The translations under genes and the position numbers were made by a program. This document shows positions 5,723-13,448 of a stretch of 13,484 nt of DNA, in pieces. The stretch is taken from contig JAGWVO010000059.1 in the NCBI GenBank assembly GCA_018970845.1, positions 1 through 13,484 on the forward strand, in the 5' to 3' direction. The notes beneath the pieces were generated by a model. It saw nothing but the letters and a program-made list of their open reading frames with translations. It had not been told where the DNA came from and made no database searches. Source of the stretch: Planctomycetota bacterium. Its GTDB lineage: Bacteria; Planctomycetota; Planctomycetia; Gemmatales; Gemmataceae. Every line of letters begins with the position of its first letter. Positions within the stretch are counted from its first letter, which is position 1.

Positions 5723-6592
5723 ATGAGCCCGTTGCATATGACGCGCCTGCTTGTCCCATTTCTTCTCACGGCGCTCGTTGGCTGCGGAGGTTCGCCCAGG
5801 CCGACAGATCTTCAGGCGGAAGAAGCGGCACCCCAACCCAAGGCCGCGCCCGCGGCGATGGTGTCCGCCGGCCCTGACAGCTTGCCGAGGGCCTACGCGA
5901 CCTTCGAGCAGGCCATTCGTCCCGCCGACCAGCCACCGGCGGGCGCCACCCGACCGCCCGATGCCACCTTCACCGGATTTCCCGTCTTCAAGCTCATGCG
6001 CCAGGTGCGGGAAGACTGGCCCGCCATCCGTTTCGAGGACGATGAAGGGCGCCCGGTCTCATGGATCGTGACGATGGAAACAGGGCTTGGAGCCATTGAG
6101 ATCAGCGTTTTGCCGCATCTGGCGCCCAATCATGCCCGGCATTTTCTCGCCTTGGTAAAGGCTGGCTACTACAAGGGAATGCGCTTCGACCGGATCAGGC
6201 AGGAGGAACTGGTGGATGCGGGTGGCCAGGTGACGGCAAGGGTAGAGCAGCTGGAAGCTGGCTGCCCCCTTGGAACCGGTGAAACCGCCGGAGGCGGGTT
6301 GGGATATTGGTTGCGGCACGAATCCCATCCGGACGCCAGGCATGCCATTGGAATGGTCGGGGCCTGTCGCGACGAGGAGGCGGACACCGCCTGTTCAAGG
6401 TTTTTCATCCTGCTTTCCGATTCGCCGCATCTCGACGGACACCAAGTGATTTTCGCCAAGGTGACCAAGGGGTTGGATGTGGCGCGCGCGATCCTCAAGC
6501 AGTCGAGTGATGCCACCGGAGAGGGGAAACCACCGGTGCTCATCGAAACCGCCTCGGCCAAGTCAACGGTGGCGCCAACGCCAAGGCCATGA
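5723..6592 (+). CDS. Cyclophilin-type peptidyl-prolyl isomerase-like lipoprotein
   Basis: The encoded protein has 289 residues from the ATG at 5723; an ATG at 5738 (M-T-R-L-L-V) is an alternative, and neither has a strong ribosome-binding site. Both retain the lipobox A-L-V-G-C, with Cys21 lipidated and the protein anchored outside the cytoplasm. Residues of about 25-110 are a linker and extension. A cyclophilin domain covers about 113-275: W-I-V-T-M-E-T-G-L-G-A-I-E-I, then A-P-N-H-A-R-H-F-L-A-L-V-K-A-G-Y-Y, then F-D-R-I, S-R-F-F-I-L and L-D-G-H-Q-V-I-F-A-K-V. Compared with cyclophilin A, the catalytic Arg of F-x-R-I is kept (R157), but the Q of S-Q-F-F-I is R225, the His after L-D-G is Q241, and the Q before the G-G pair is Ala or Asp. 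It may be weakly active or purely a binding protein. Confidence 0.82.
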   Translation: MSPLHMTRLLVPFLLTALVGCGGSPRPTDLQAEEAAPQPKAAPAAMVSAGPDSLPRAYATFEQAIRPADQPPAGATRPPDATFTGFPVFKLMRQVREDWPAIRFEDDEGRPVSWIVTMETGLGAIEISVLPHLAPNHARHFLALVKAGYYKGMRFDRIRQEELVDAGGQVTARVEQLEAGCPLGTGETAGGGLGYWLRHESHPDARHAIGMVGACRDEEADTACSRFFILLSDSPHLDGHQVIFAKVTKGLDVARAILKQSSDATGEGKPPVLIETASAKSTVAPTPRP

Positions 6593-6703
6593 CGATATTT
6601 TTGGTTTTTTGTTTTCCCTCCGCGGAAAATGCCGTGTAAAAATACGATAGTTTCGTTTCGCCCGAATCACCAACGCCTCGATCTCTTGGCAATTCAACAG
6701 ACT
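6593..6703. other. AT-rich gene-free stretch after the cyclophilin gene
   Basis: The first 60 bases are T-rich on the plus strand (runs of 5, 6 and 4 T) in an otherwise GC-rich region. A 5-bp stem TGGCG/CGCCA at 6570-6583 lies at the very end of the cyclophilin gene, about 14 nt before the first T run. It is too weak and too far to call as a terminator with confidence. No gene is visible. Confidence 0.3.
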
Positions 6704-6898
6704 TTATCGGGCGAACCTGATCGTTGATGGCGCGCGGGACCTGCCAATCCCGGCGCCCTGAGTCTGGGCCGGGGCGGTGGCCTTGATCGCGATGGGACGA
6801 CGCGATTTTGGCCTGGCGGAAGGATGGGGACGACCTTTCGCCAAGCCCCGGCCTGGTTCCACTTCCGAGAGGGCCGCTAGCCCGCTCAGTTTTTTCAT
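6704..6898 (-). CDS. Doubtful small basic ORF downstream of hemP
   Basis: This is a 64-codon ORF from an ATG at 6898, beginning M-K-K-L-S-G-L-A-A-L-S-E, rich in Arg, Lys, Pro and Ala, with no recognisable domain. A weak GGGA lies 8 nt upstream. It sits after the hemP terminator, so expression would need read-through or its own promoter, which I do not see. Composition resembles a chance ORF in GC-rich DNA. It is listed because otherwise the stretch holds nothing. Confidence 0.15.
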   Translation of the reverse strand: MKKLSGLAALSEVEPGRGLAKGRPHPSARPKSRRPIAIKATAPAQTQGAGIGRSRAPSTIRFAR

Positions 6899-6916
6899 GT
6901 CGGTTCCCGGCAACTC

Positions 6917-6946
6917 AAAAAATGGTTCTCCGTCGCGGACGGAACC
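6917..6946 (-). terminator. Intrinsic terminator of hemP
   Basis: Read on the minus strand, GGTT-CCGTC then a CGC loop then GACGG-AG-AACC form a 9-bp stem with a 2-nt bulge, followed by A and six T residues (6922-6917). It lies 30 bases past the hemP stop. A second stem using CGGAACC/GGTTCCG (6940-6959, 6-nt loop) shares its 5' arm and would exclude the terminator. Confidence 0.6.
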
Positions 6947-6976
6947 GTGAATGGTTCCGCATGAACCGGGCCCCCA

Positions 6977-7141
6977 TTACTTCTGCAGGATCAGCTTGTT
7001 CCTGCCCGTGATTCTCAGCATGTAAACCTGCCCGTCGTGCCTGATGAGAATGGTTCTTGCGCCTTGGAAAAGGTCGGATGATTCCATGGTTTTGGGCTGA
7101 TTCTGTTTACCGGAATCGTGATGTTCAGCAGATTCCGCCAT
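6977..7141 (-). CDS. hemP: Hemin uptake protein HemP
   Basis: A small gene of 54 codons, ATG at 7141 to TAA 6977-6979. The C-terminal 32 residues match the HemP family pattern: D-L-F-Q-G-A-R-T-I-L-I-R-H-D-G-Q, then V-Y-M-L-R-I-T-G-R-N-K-L-I-L-Q-K at the very end. Family members are about 50-70 residues, with a variable polar N-terminus and the conserved ending N-K-L-I-L-x-K. HemP is linked to haem-iron acquisition; in some proteobacteria it is strongly Fur-regulated and promotes expression of the haem receptor, and its biochemical role is not settled. No receptor or TonB gene lies in the window, so here it stands alone between divergently oriented genes. No clear Shine-Dalgarno is present. 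The promoter, a Fur-like palindrome and an intrinsic terminator flank it, making a complete monocistronic unit. Confidence 0.85.
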   Translation of the reverse strand: MAESAEHHDSGKQNQPKTMESSDLFQGARTILIRHDGQVYMLRITGRNKLILQK

Positions 7142-7183
7142 GAGGGCGCACCGGAAAAGATGAAAAGAGCCTTGGCAAGCGAA

Positions 7184-7211
7184 ATAGTACTGATATGATG
7201 CTCAATGTCAA
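7184..7211 (-). promoter_or_regulatory. Sigma-70-type promoter for hemP
   Basis: On the minus strand, TTGACA (7211-7206) is a perfect -35 and TACTAT (7189-7184) is a four-of-six -10, separated by 16 bp. Initiation near 7177 would give a leader of about 36 nt before the hemP ATG. Confidence 0.6.
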
Positions 7212-7216
7212 GAGAG

Positions 7217-7231
7217 TGAGACTCAGTCTCA
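7217..7231. promoter_or_regulatory. Fur-like 7-1-7 palindrome upstream of hemP
   Basis: TGAGACT-C-AGTCTCA is a perfect 15-bp 7-1-7 inverted repeat, 5 bp upstream of the -35 of hemP. Each half matches five of seven positions of the Fur half-site TGATAAT (T, G, A, A at position 5, T at position 7). Position and form suit a metal-responsive regulator controlling haem uptake, but the regulator is inferred. A related Fur-family protein is an alternative. Confidence 0.5.
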
Positions 7232-7331
7232 ATAAGCTCTTGGCAGGCTGCTCAGCACCCGCCGTGGCGATGCCACTTCCGCAAGCGATGCGCCTCCAAC
7301 ACCTGATATCCGACTTCCGGAGGCCGCTTCC

Positions 7332-8357
7332 ATGACCGGCACGCACCGCCAAACCCGCGGAGGCTTCACGCTCATCGAACTCCTCGTGGTGATCGCCATC
7401 ATCGCCATCCTCATCGGCCTTCTCGTTCCCGCCGTGCAGAAGGTGCGCGCGGCGGCGGCTAGGGCCCAGTGCCTCAACAATCTCAAGCAAATGGGCCTCG
7501 CCATGCACGGCTACATGGACGCCAACAACGGCCTCCCTTCCAATGGAAACTACTCATGGAACGGTTCCCTGGTCACCGCCACCAACGCGTGGTCGGGCGT
7601 TTCGCGAATCCTTCCGTTCATTGAGCAGGAAAGCCTGTTCCGCGGTATCGACTTTTCACTCGGCTACGGTGTGCAACCCGCCATCAGTTCCAAGCGCGTG
7701 GCTACCTTCATCTGCCCATCGGAAGTGAACGACAAGGGTTACGGCACCGACGCCACCTTTGGCCACAAGTATTGGCCCATCAACTACTCGCTCAACAACG
7801 GCACCTGGGCGGTGCTGACGGGCAAGACTTCAGCCATGCGATCGGGTGATGGAGCCTTCGGCCCCAATCAGGCCTGCCGTCCCGCCGATTTCGTGGATGG
7901 GTTGAGCAACACCGTGGCCATGGCCGAGGTGAAGGCGTTCACCAACCGAGTCGTTGGCGCCTCAACCACGACGGTGTACGCCGCGGGCCTGCCCCCGTTG
8001 AGCCAGACCTCGGCCGTTGCCTCACTGCCATTGGCGGCTTTCAATCCAGCCACTTATTCCCATGTTGAATGGGTTGATGGCAAGGTCGATGAGACCGGGT
8101 TCACCACGGTGTTCACGCCCAACTCCAATGTCGCCTATTCCAGCGGAGGGGTCGCCTACGATGTCGATGTCGTCCTCGCGAGGGAACCCAACCCGGGCGA
8201 CACCTATGCGGCCGTCACCAGCCGCAGCTATCATTCCGGCGGCGTGAATGTCATGTTCATGGATGGCTCCACCCGGTTCATCAGCAACGGCATCGATTTG
8301 GCCACATGGCGGGCCCTGGGAACCCGCGTCGGTGGAGAGGCTGTCAGCGCTCCCTGA
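7332..8357 (+). CDS. DUF1559 prepilin-like protein
   Basis: The encoded protein has 341 residues with a good ribosome-binding site (GGAGG, 7319-7323, 8-nt spacing). The N-terminus is a type IV prepilin/pseudopilin signal: basic start, G11/F12 cleavage site in G-G-F-T-L-I-E-L, conserved Glu16 (position 5 of the mature form), a long hydrophobic helix I-A-I-L-I-G-L-L-V-P-A-V-Q-K-V-R, then R-A-Q-C-L-N-N-L-K-Q-M-G-L-A-M-H. The C-terminus has the H-x9-D-G motif (H-S-G-G-V-N-V-M-F-M-D-G). These features define the DUF1559 family, hugely expanded in planctomycetes and thought to be pseudopilin-related surface or envelope proteins. The exact function is unknown. It is oriented divergently from hemP and is likely monocistronic. 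Confidence 0.92.
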   Translation: MTGTHRQTRGGFTLIELLVVIAIIAILIGLLVPAVQKVRAAAARAQCLNNLKQMGLAMHGYMDANNGLPSNGNYSWNGSLVTATNAWSGVSRILPFIEQESLFRGIDFSLGYGVQPAISSKRVATFICPSEVNDKGYGTDATFGHKYWPINYSLNNGTWAVLTGKTSAMRSGDGAFGPNQACRPADFVDGLSNTVAMAEVKAFTNRVVGASTTTVYAAGLPPLSQTSAVASLPLAAFNPATYSHVEWVDGKVDETGFTTVFTPNSNVAYSSGGVAYDVDVVLAREPNPGDTYAAVTSRSYHSGGVNVMFMDGSTRFISNGIDLATWRALGTRVGGEAVSAP

Positions 8358-8361
8358 TCCT

Positions 8362-8387
8362 TGAACCTCGTTGTTGCTTCAGGTTCA
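8362..8387 (+). terminator. Weak hairpin after the DUF1559 gene
   Basis: TGAACCT (8362-8368) and AGGTTCA (8381-8387) form a 7-bp stem with a 12-nt loop, 5 bases past the stop. No U tract follows, so termination is uncertain. The rest of the 116-bp gap before the next gene holds only an AT-rich stretch near 8393-8410 that could be promoter sequence. Confidence 0.25.
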
Positions 8388-8473
8388 CACCGGTTTATAT
8401 ACTTGGTTAGCTGATTGCCTGCCGTCGCGCCACGCCCCGTGCGGCAGCCATTCCCGCCAAGGATGACCCGACC

Positions 8474-11400
8474 ATGCGCTTCCTCCCCGCCATCGCGGTG
8501 CTGCTCACCGCCGCCATCCCGGCATTCGCCGAAACCCGGCTGGAGTACAACCGCGACATCAGGCCGATCCTCGCGGAAAACTGCTTCGCCTGCCACGGCC
8601 CCGACAGCGCCGCGCGCAAGGCCGACCTGCGCCTCGACCGCCGCGAGGACGCCATCGCCGCGGGCGCCATCGTGCCGGGAAAGCCGGCCGAAAGCCCGCT
8701 GGTGGAAAGGCTTGACCTCGATGATCCGGTCAAGCGGATGCCGCCGGAGCGAAGCCACAAGAAGTTGAAGCCCCGGCAAAAGGAGATGCTCAAGGCCTGG
8801 GTGGCCCAGGGAGCCGGGTATCAGCCGCATTGGTCGTTCATCACTCCCAAGCGTCCGCCATTTCCGATGGTGAAGAACGCGGGCTGGGCGCGGAACCCGA
8901 TCGACAGGTTCATCCTCGCCGGGATCGAGTCGGCGGGGTTCGAGCCCGCGCCGGAAGCGGATCGCCGCACGCTCGCCCGCCGCGCCGCCCTCGATGTGAC
9001 CGGATTGCCGGCCGACCCCGCCCTTGTCGATGAATTCGTCGCCGACAAGGCGCCGGACGCCTACGAGAAATACCTCGACAAGCTGTTTGCCAGCCCGGCC
9101 TGGGGGGAGCACCGCGCCCGCCATTGGCTCGACGCGGCGCGCTATGCCGACACCCATGGCATCCACTTCGACAACTTCCGCGAGATGTGGTCGTACCGGG
9201 ACTGGGTGATCTCGGCGTTCAACCGGAACATGCCCTTCGACCAGTTCACGATCGAGCAACTCGCCGGCGACCTGCTTCCCGGCGCCACGCTCGACCAACG
9301 CGTGGCCACGGGCTTCAACCGCTGCAACATCACCACGAACGAAGGCGGCGCGATTTCGGAGGAATACCTGGTCCTGTACACCCGCGACCGCACCGAGACG
9401 GCCAGCCAGGTCTTCATGGGCCTGACCGCCGGCTGCGCCGTCTGCCACGACCACAAGTTCGACCCCCTGAGCATGCGCGACTTCTACGCGATGGCGGCCT
9501 TCTTCAACAACACAACTCAGGGCGCCATGGATGGCAACATACCCAACACGCCCCCGGTGATTCCGGTGCCCGCCCGAGGTGACGAGACAAGGATCGCCAA
9601 ACTGCAGGAATCGATCTCTTCGGCCAAAAAGGCGCTTGATGAACGCCGCAACCTCGCCCGCAAGGAGTTCGAGGCGTGGCAAGCCAAGGCGGCTCCCCGA
9701 AGCACAGGATCGGTTTCCGCCGAGGGCCTGCTCCTTTCGGCGGCACTCACCGAGGGCGCGGGAACCAAGGCGAAGTTCCTCGTTTCCGGCAAGGAGCGGC
9801 AGGTCGACCTCGCCAACCCGTCGTGGGTGCCCGGCCGCGACACGGGCAAGGCCCTGCGACTCAACGGATCGGTGGCGGTGATCCCCGACGCGGGAGACTT
9901 CGACGCCGGCCAGGCCTTCACCCTGTCGGCCTGGCTGAAACCTCCCGTGAACGCCGTGTCCGGACCGGTGGTCGCGCGCATGGAAGGGCCGCCGGGGCAT
10001 CGGGGCTGGGACTTCTGGATCCAGGAGGGCCGCGCCGGGATGCACCTCATCCACCGCTGGCCCGATGCCGGCCTCAAGGTTTTCGCCTCTTCCCAGCTGC
10101 AGCCCAACGCGTGGACCCATGTGACGGTGACGCACGACGGCACCGGCAAGGCCTCGGGTGTGAAGGTGTATTACAACGGCAAGGAACAACCCGTGAAGGT
10201 GGAGAACGACCGCCTCGCGGGCGCCGGGACCACCAAGACCCCGGTGCCGCTCCGCTTGGGCGCCCGCGATGCCGGCGAACCGCTGAGGAACATGCCGATC
10301 GAGGACCTGCGGATCTACACGCGGGCCCTGGCCCCGCACGAGGCCGAGAGCCTTGCCAACAGCCTCGAGCAGATTTTGGCCAAGCCGGCCGACAAGCGCG
10401 GCGCCTCCGAGAAGGACCAGCTGTTCGCCTGGTACCTCGGCGACCGTGACAAGGAATACCAGAAAGGCAAGGAGGCCCTTGCCAGCCTGGAAAAGGAGGA
10501 GATCTCCCTGAGGGGCAAGGGGACCATCGCCCATGTGATGCAGGAGAAGCCGGGCGAGGCGATGGCGTTCATTCTGGAGCGCGGCGAGTACGACCGCCGG
10601 AAGGATGCGGTGAAGGCCGCCACTCCCAAGGCCCTGCCGCCCCTTCCCAAGGACGCCCCGTCCAACAGGCTCGGCTTCGCCAAATGGCTCCTCACCGAGG
10701 AGCATCCGCTCACCACGCGGGTGACCGTGAACCGCTTCTGGCAGGAGGTGTTCGGCAACGGCATCGTGCGCACCGCCGGCGACTTCGGCGTCACGGGCGA
10801 GCAGCCCAGCCATCCCGACCTGCTCGACTGGCTCGCCGTCGAGTTCCGCGAGCGACAATGGGATGTCAAGAAGTTGTTCAAGCTCATGCTGACCAGCGCG
10901 ACCTACAGGCAATCGGCGATGGCGACTCCCGAAAAGGCGCGCAGGGACCCCGACAACAGGCTCCTGGCCCGCGGGCCCCGCTTCCGGCTCGACGCCGAGA
11001 TGATCCGCGACCAGGCGCTCGCCGCCAGCGGACTGCTGGTTTCCAAAGTCGGCGGCCCGAGCGTGAAGCCCTACCAGCCCGAGGGTGTCTGGGAGGCCGT
11101 CGCGATGATCGGCAGCAACACCCGCGATTACCGCGCCGACAAGGGCGAAAGCCTCTACCGCCGCAGCATGTACACCTTCTGGAAGCGCAGCGCGCCCCCG
11201 GCGAGCATGGAAATCCTCAACGCGCCCAACCGCGAGACCTGCACGATGCGCCGCGAGCGCACGAACACGCCGCTGCAGGCGCTTGTCACCCTCAACGATC
11301 CGCAACTCGTCGAGGCGGCCCGGGTGCTCGCCTCCCGGGTGCTCGCCGACAAGTCGGCCCCGGACGACGCCGCCCGGCTCAATGCCTTGGGCCGGCGCGT

Positions 11401-11614
11401 CCTGTCGCGCGATTTCCGGCCGGCGGAGGCGGCCATTTTGGCCGAGTCGCTCGCCGGGCTGAGGCGGCACTACGGGCAGGCCCCCGCCGAGGCGCAAAAA
11501 CTGGTAACCGTCGGCGAGGCGCCGGTGGATGGCGCCCTCGACAAGCGGGAACTCGCGGCGCTGACGATGATGGCGAACCTCGTCCTGAACCTCGACGAGG
11601 CGCTCAACAAGTAA
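8474..11614 (+). CDS. PSD1/PSCyt2 protein (PSCyt1-DUF1549-LamG-DUF1553)
   Basis: The encoded protein has 1046 residues. A Sec signal peptide (to A-F-A at about 19) is followed by a PSCyt1 cytochrome-like domain with C-F-A-C-H (Cys37, Cys40, His41) and the R-M-P-P motif near 88. The DUF1549 domain (PSCyt2) covers about 140-345 and includes H-W-L-D-A-A-R-Y-A-D-T-H-G (216-229) and a second C-A-V-C-H (Cys321, Cys324, His325). A probable coiled coil lies at 370-405. A LamG/concanavalin-like domain spans about 415-620 (F-T-L-S-A-W-L-K-P, W-T-H-V-T-V-T-H-D-G, L-R-I-Y-T-R-A-L). The DUF1553 (PSD1) domain runs from about 725 to 1020, with N-R-F-W-Q-E-V-F-G and N-T-P-L-Q-A-L. AAGGA lies 10 nt before the start. 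The two CXXCH sites could bind haem in the periplasm; polysaccharide degradation is a common proposal for this family, inferred from LamG and genomic context. It is paired with DUF1501. Confidence 0.92.
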   Translation: MRFLPAIAVLLTAAIPAFAETRLEYNRDIRPILAENCFACHGPDSAARKADLRLDRREDAIAAGAIVPGKPAESPLVERLDLDDPVKRMPPERSHKKLKPRQKEMLKAWVAQGAGYQPHWSFITPKRPPFPMVKNAGWARNPIDRFILAGIESAGFEPAPEADRRTLARRAALDVTGLPADPALVDEFVADKAPDAYEKYLDKLFASPAWGEHRARHWLDAARYADTHGIHFDNFREMWSYRDWVISAFNRNMPFDQFTIEQLAGDLLPGATLDQRVATGFNRCNITTNEGGAISEEYLVLYTRDRTETASQVFMGLTAGCAVCHDHKFDPLSMRDFYAMAAFFNNTTQGAMDGNIPNTPPVIPVPARGDETRIAKLQESISSAKKALDERRNLARKEFEAWQAKAAPRSTGSVSAEGLLLSAALTEGAGTKAKFLVSGKERQVDLANPSWVPGRDTGKALRLNGSVAVIPDAGDFDAGQAFTLSAWLKPPVNAVSGPVVARMEGPPGHRGWDFWIQEGRAGMHLIHRWPDAGLKVFASSQLQPNAWTHVTVTHDGTGKASGVKVYYNGKEQPVKVENDRLAGAGTTKTPVPLRLGARDAGEPLRNMPIEDLRIYTRALAPHEAESLANSLEQILAKPADKRGASEKDQLFAWYLGDRDKEYQKGKEALASLEKEEISLRGKGTIAHVMQEKPGEAMAFILERGEYDRRKDAVKAATPKALPPLPKDAPSNRLGFAKWLLTEEHPLTTRVTVNRFWQEVFGNGIVRTAGDFGVTGEQPSHPDLLDWLAVEFRERQWDVKKLFKLMLTSATYRQSAMATPEKARRDPDNRLLARGPRFRLDAEMIRDQALAASGLLVSKVGGPSVKPYQPEGVWEAVAMIGSNTRDYRADKGESLYRRSMYTFWKRSAPPASMEILNAPNRETCTMRRERTNTPLQALVTLNDPQLVEAARVLASRVLADKSAPDDAARLNALGRRVLSRDFRPAEAAILAESLAGLRRHYGQAPAEAQKLVTVGEAPVDGALDKRELAALTMMANLVLNLDEALNK

Positions 11615-11643
11615 GCCGGCCGCGACACCACGGGAGACACGAC

Positions 11644-13104
11644 ATGGATCCGATCACCGAAGCCGGGCTGAACCTCACCCGCCGCCGCTTCTTCGCGCAA
11701 GGCGCCCATCCGCTCGGCTGGGCCGCCTTGGGCGCCCTCACCGGAAACGCCGCCATGGCCGATTCCGGCGCCTCGTCAGGCGCGGCCGACGACGCGCGCC
11801 CCCACTTCGCGCCCAAGTGCAAGAACATCATCTACCTGCACATGGTCGGCGGCCCGCCGCAAATGGACCTTTACGACCACAAGCCCAAGATGCGGGACTG
11901 GTTCGACAAGGACCTGCCCGACAGCATCCGCCGGGGCCAACGCCTCACCACGATGACCTCGGGGCAGAAGCGGTTCCCCATCGCCCCCAGCAAGTTCAAG
12001 TTCAAGCAACATGGTCAATCCGGCATGTGGGTCAGCGAGTTGCTGCCGCACACCGCCAGCATGGTGGATGACATGTGCTTCATCCGCAGCCTCAACACCG
12101 AGGCGATCAACCACGAACCCGCCATCACCTACATCCAGACGGGGAACCAGGTCACCGGCAGGCCCTGCCTCGGCTCATGGGTGAGCTACGGCCTGGGTTC
12201 GCTCAACCGCAACCTCCCCACCTTCGTCGTCATGGTCGCCAAGCCCACCAACACCGAGCAGGTGCAGGCCATCTCCGCCCGTCTATGGCAGTCGGGGTAC
12301 CTTCCCGGCGAGCATGCCGGAGTTTCGTTCCGCGCCTCGGGCGACCCGATCCTCTACCTCAACAACCCCCCCGGGGTGGATGCCGCCACGCGCCGCGCCT
12401 CCCTCGACGGACTGCGCAAGCTCAACGAATTGACGGCAAGGGAAATCGGCGACCCCGAAACCGTCACCCGCATCAGCCAGTTCGAGATGGCCTACCGCAT
12501 GCAGGCCAGCGTGCCGGAACTCACCGACCTGGCCACCGAGCCCGAATCCACCTTCAAGCTCTACGGCGAGGCGGCGCGCAAGCCGGCATCGTTCGCCAAC
12601 ACCGCGCTGTTGGCGCGCAGGCTTGTTGAACGGGGCGTGAGGTTCGTGCAGGTCTACCACAACAACTGGGACACCCACGCCAATGTCTCGGGCCGCCTGC
12701 CCGACCAGTGCCGCGATGTCGACCAGGCTTGCTGGGGCCTCATCCAGGACCTCAAGCGCAAGGGATTGTTCGAGTCCACCATGGTGGTCTGGGGCGGGGA
12801 GTTCGGCCGCACGATCTACTCTCAGGGGGGCGTCTCGCGCGAGAACTACGGCCGGGACCACCATCCCCGATGCTTCACGCTCTGGATGGCCGGCGGCGGG
12901 ATCAGGCCGGGCACGGTGCATGGGGAAACCGACGACTTTTCCTACAACATCGTCAAGGATCCGGTCCACATCCGCGACCTTCACGCCACGATGCTGCAGT
13001 GCCTGGGCTACGACCACAGGCGCTTCACGGTGCGCCACCTCGGCCTCGACCAAAGGCTTACCGGGGTCGAGGAAGCCCGCGTGGTGAAGGAGTTGTTGGC
13101 CTGA
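11644..13104 (+). CDS. DUF1501 family protein with Tat signal
   Basis: The encoded protein has 486 residues, starting at the ATG at 11644 with GGGAG (11632-11636) 7 nt upstream. The N-terminus carries a twin-arginine signal, L-T-R-R-R-F-F-A-Q-G followed by a hydrophobic stretch, so it is exported folded. DUF1501 belongs to the alkaline phosphatase/sulfatase-like superfamily. Visible family motifs are H-M-V-G-G-P-P-Q-M-D-L-Y-D-H-K-P near the N-terminus, Y-H-N-N-W-D-T-H in the middle, and V-V-W-G-G-E-F-G-R-T followed by G-R-D-H-H-P near the C-terminus; the His and Asp residues are likely metal ligands. The substrate is unknown. It starts 29 bp after the PSD1 stop, and this PSD1-DUF1501 pairing recurs across planctomycetes, which implies that the two act together outside the cytoplasm. 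Confidence 0.92.
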   Translation: MDPITEAGLNLTRRRFFAQGAHPLGWAALGALTGNAAMADSGASSGAADDARPHFAPKCKNIIYLHMVGGPPQMDLYDHKPKMRDWFDKDLPDSIRRGQRLTTMTSGQKRFPIAPSKFKFKQHGQSGMWVSELLPHTASMVDDMCFIRSLNTEAINHEPAITYIQTGNQVTGRPCLGSWVSYGLGSLNRNLPTFVVMVAKPTNTEQVQAISARLWQSGYLPGEHAGVSFRASGDPILYLNNPPGVDAATRRASLDGLRKLNELTAREIGDPETVTRISQFEMAYRMQASVPELTDLATEPESTFKLYGEAARKPASFANTALLARRLVERGVRFVQVYHNNWDTHANVSGRLPDQCRDVDQACWGLIQDLKRKGLFESTMVVWGGEFGRTIYSQGGVSRENYGRDHHPRCFTLWMAGGGIRPGTVHGETDDFSYNIVKDPVHIRDLHATMLQCLGYDHRRFTVRHLGLDQRLTGVEEARVVKELLA

Positions 13105-13146
13105 GGTTCACCCCGCGCCAAGACCGCATTGTCAACCTGTTGTGAT

Positions 13147-13187
13147 CCGGTTTGATTTTTCAGGAATGCCTGAAATCAACCGGTTTT
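13147..13187 (+). terminator. Intrinsic terminator of the PSD1-DUF1501 operon
   Basis: The 5' arm at 13147-13164 (CCGGTT, GATTT, CAGG with T and TT bulges) pairs over 15 bp with the 3' arm at 13169-13183 (CCTG, AAATC, AACCGG). The loop is AATG and TTTT follows (13184-13187). It lies 42 bases past the DUF1501 stop. Confidence 0.65.
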
Positions 13188-13213
13188 CATTCATTTCCGA
13201 AGGATGCCCTTTT

Positions 13214-13236
13214 GCCCCTCACATCGCTGGGGGCTC
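13214..13236 (+). repeat. 23-nt hairpin-forming intergenic repeat, copy A
   Basis: It begins GCCCCTCACATCG and ends GGGGGCTC. It is 19 of 23 identical to copy B at 13449-13471, and its ends (GCCCC/GGGGC) can pair. Confidence 0.5.
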
Positions 13237-13274
13237 TCAAGGGGCTGGTTATTGAGCCCGATTCCGTAACCGAA

Positions 13275-13288
13275 GAGCCCTGAGGGGC
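13275..13288 (-). repeat. Shortened inverted copy of the 23-nt repeat
   Basis: GAGCCCTGAGGGGC equals the first 6 and last 8 bases of the reverse complement of copy B, lacking the middle 9 bases. Both parts can pair with copy A, so the two could form a long bulged stem. Confidence 0.4.
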
Positions 13289-13448
13289 GGATTGATTCGC
13301 TGGAGATCCCGGCCTTGACCTTGAAATCCACCGGCATAGGGCAGAATTCAGAATAATGGATCGCACAAAATGACCGAACATCCTGCTTGTAAACTGATGA
13401 CCGTGTTTTCGGATGCGATAGCTTGAAATTCCCGACGGTTGAATCCTG

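Noticed and set aside
8231..11497. 1088-codon minus-strand ORF opposite the PSD1 gene
   Set aside because: The very long antisense frame is a by-product of strong third-position GC bias in the PSD1 gene; the translation has no domain and the plus-strand frame is clearly conserved.
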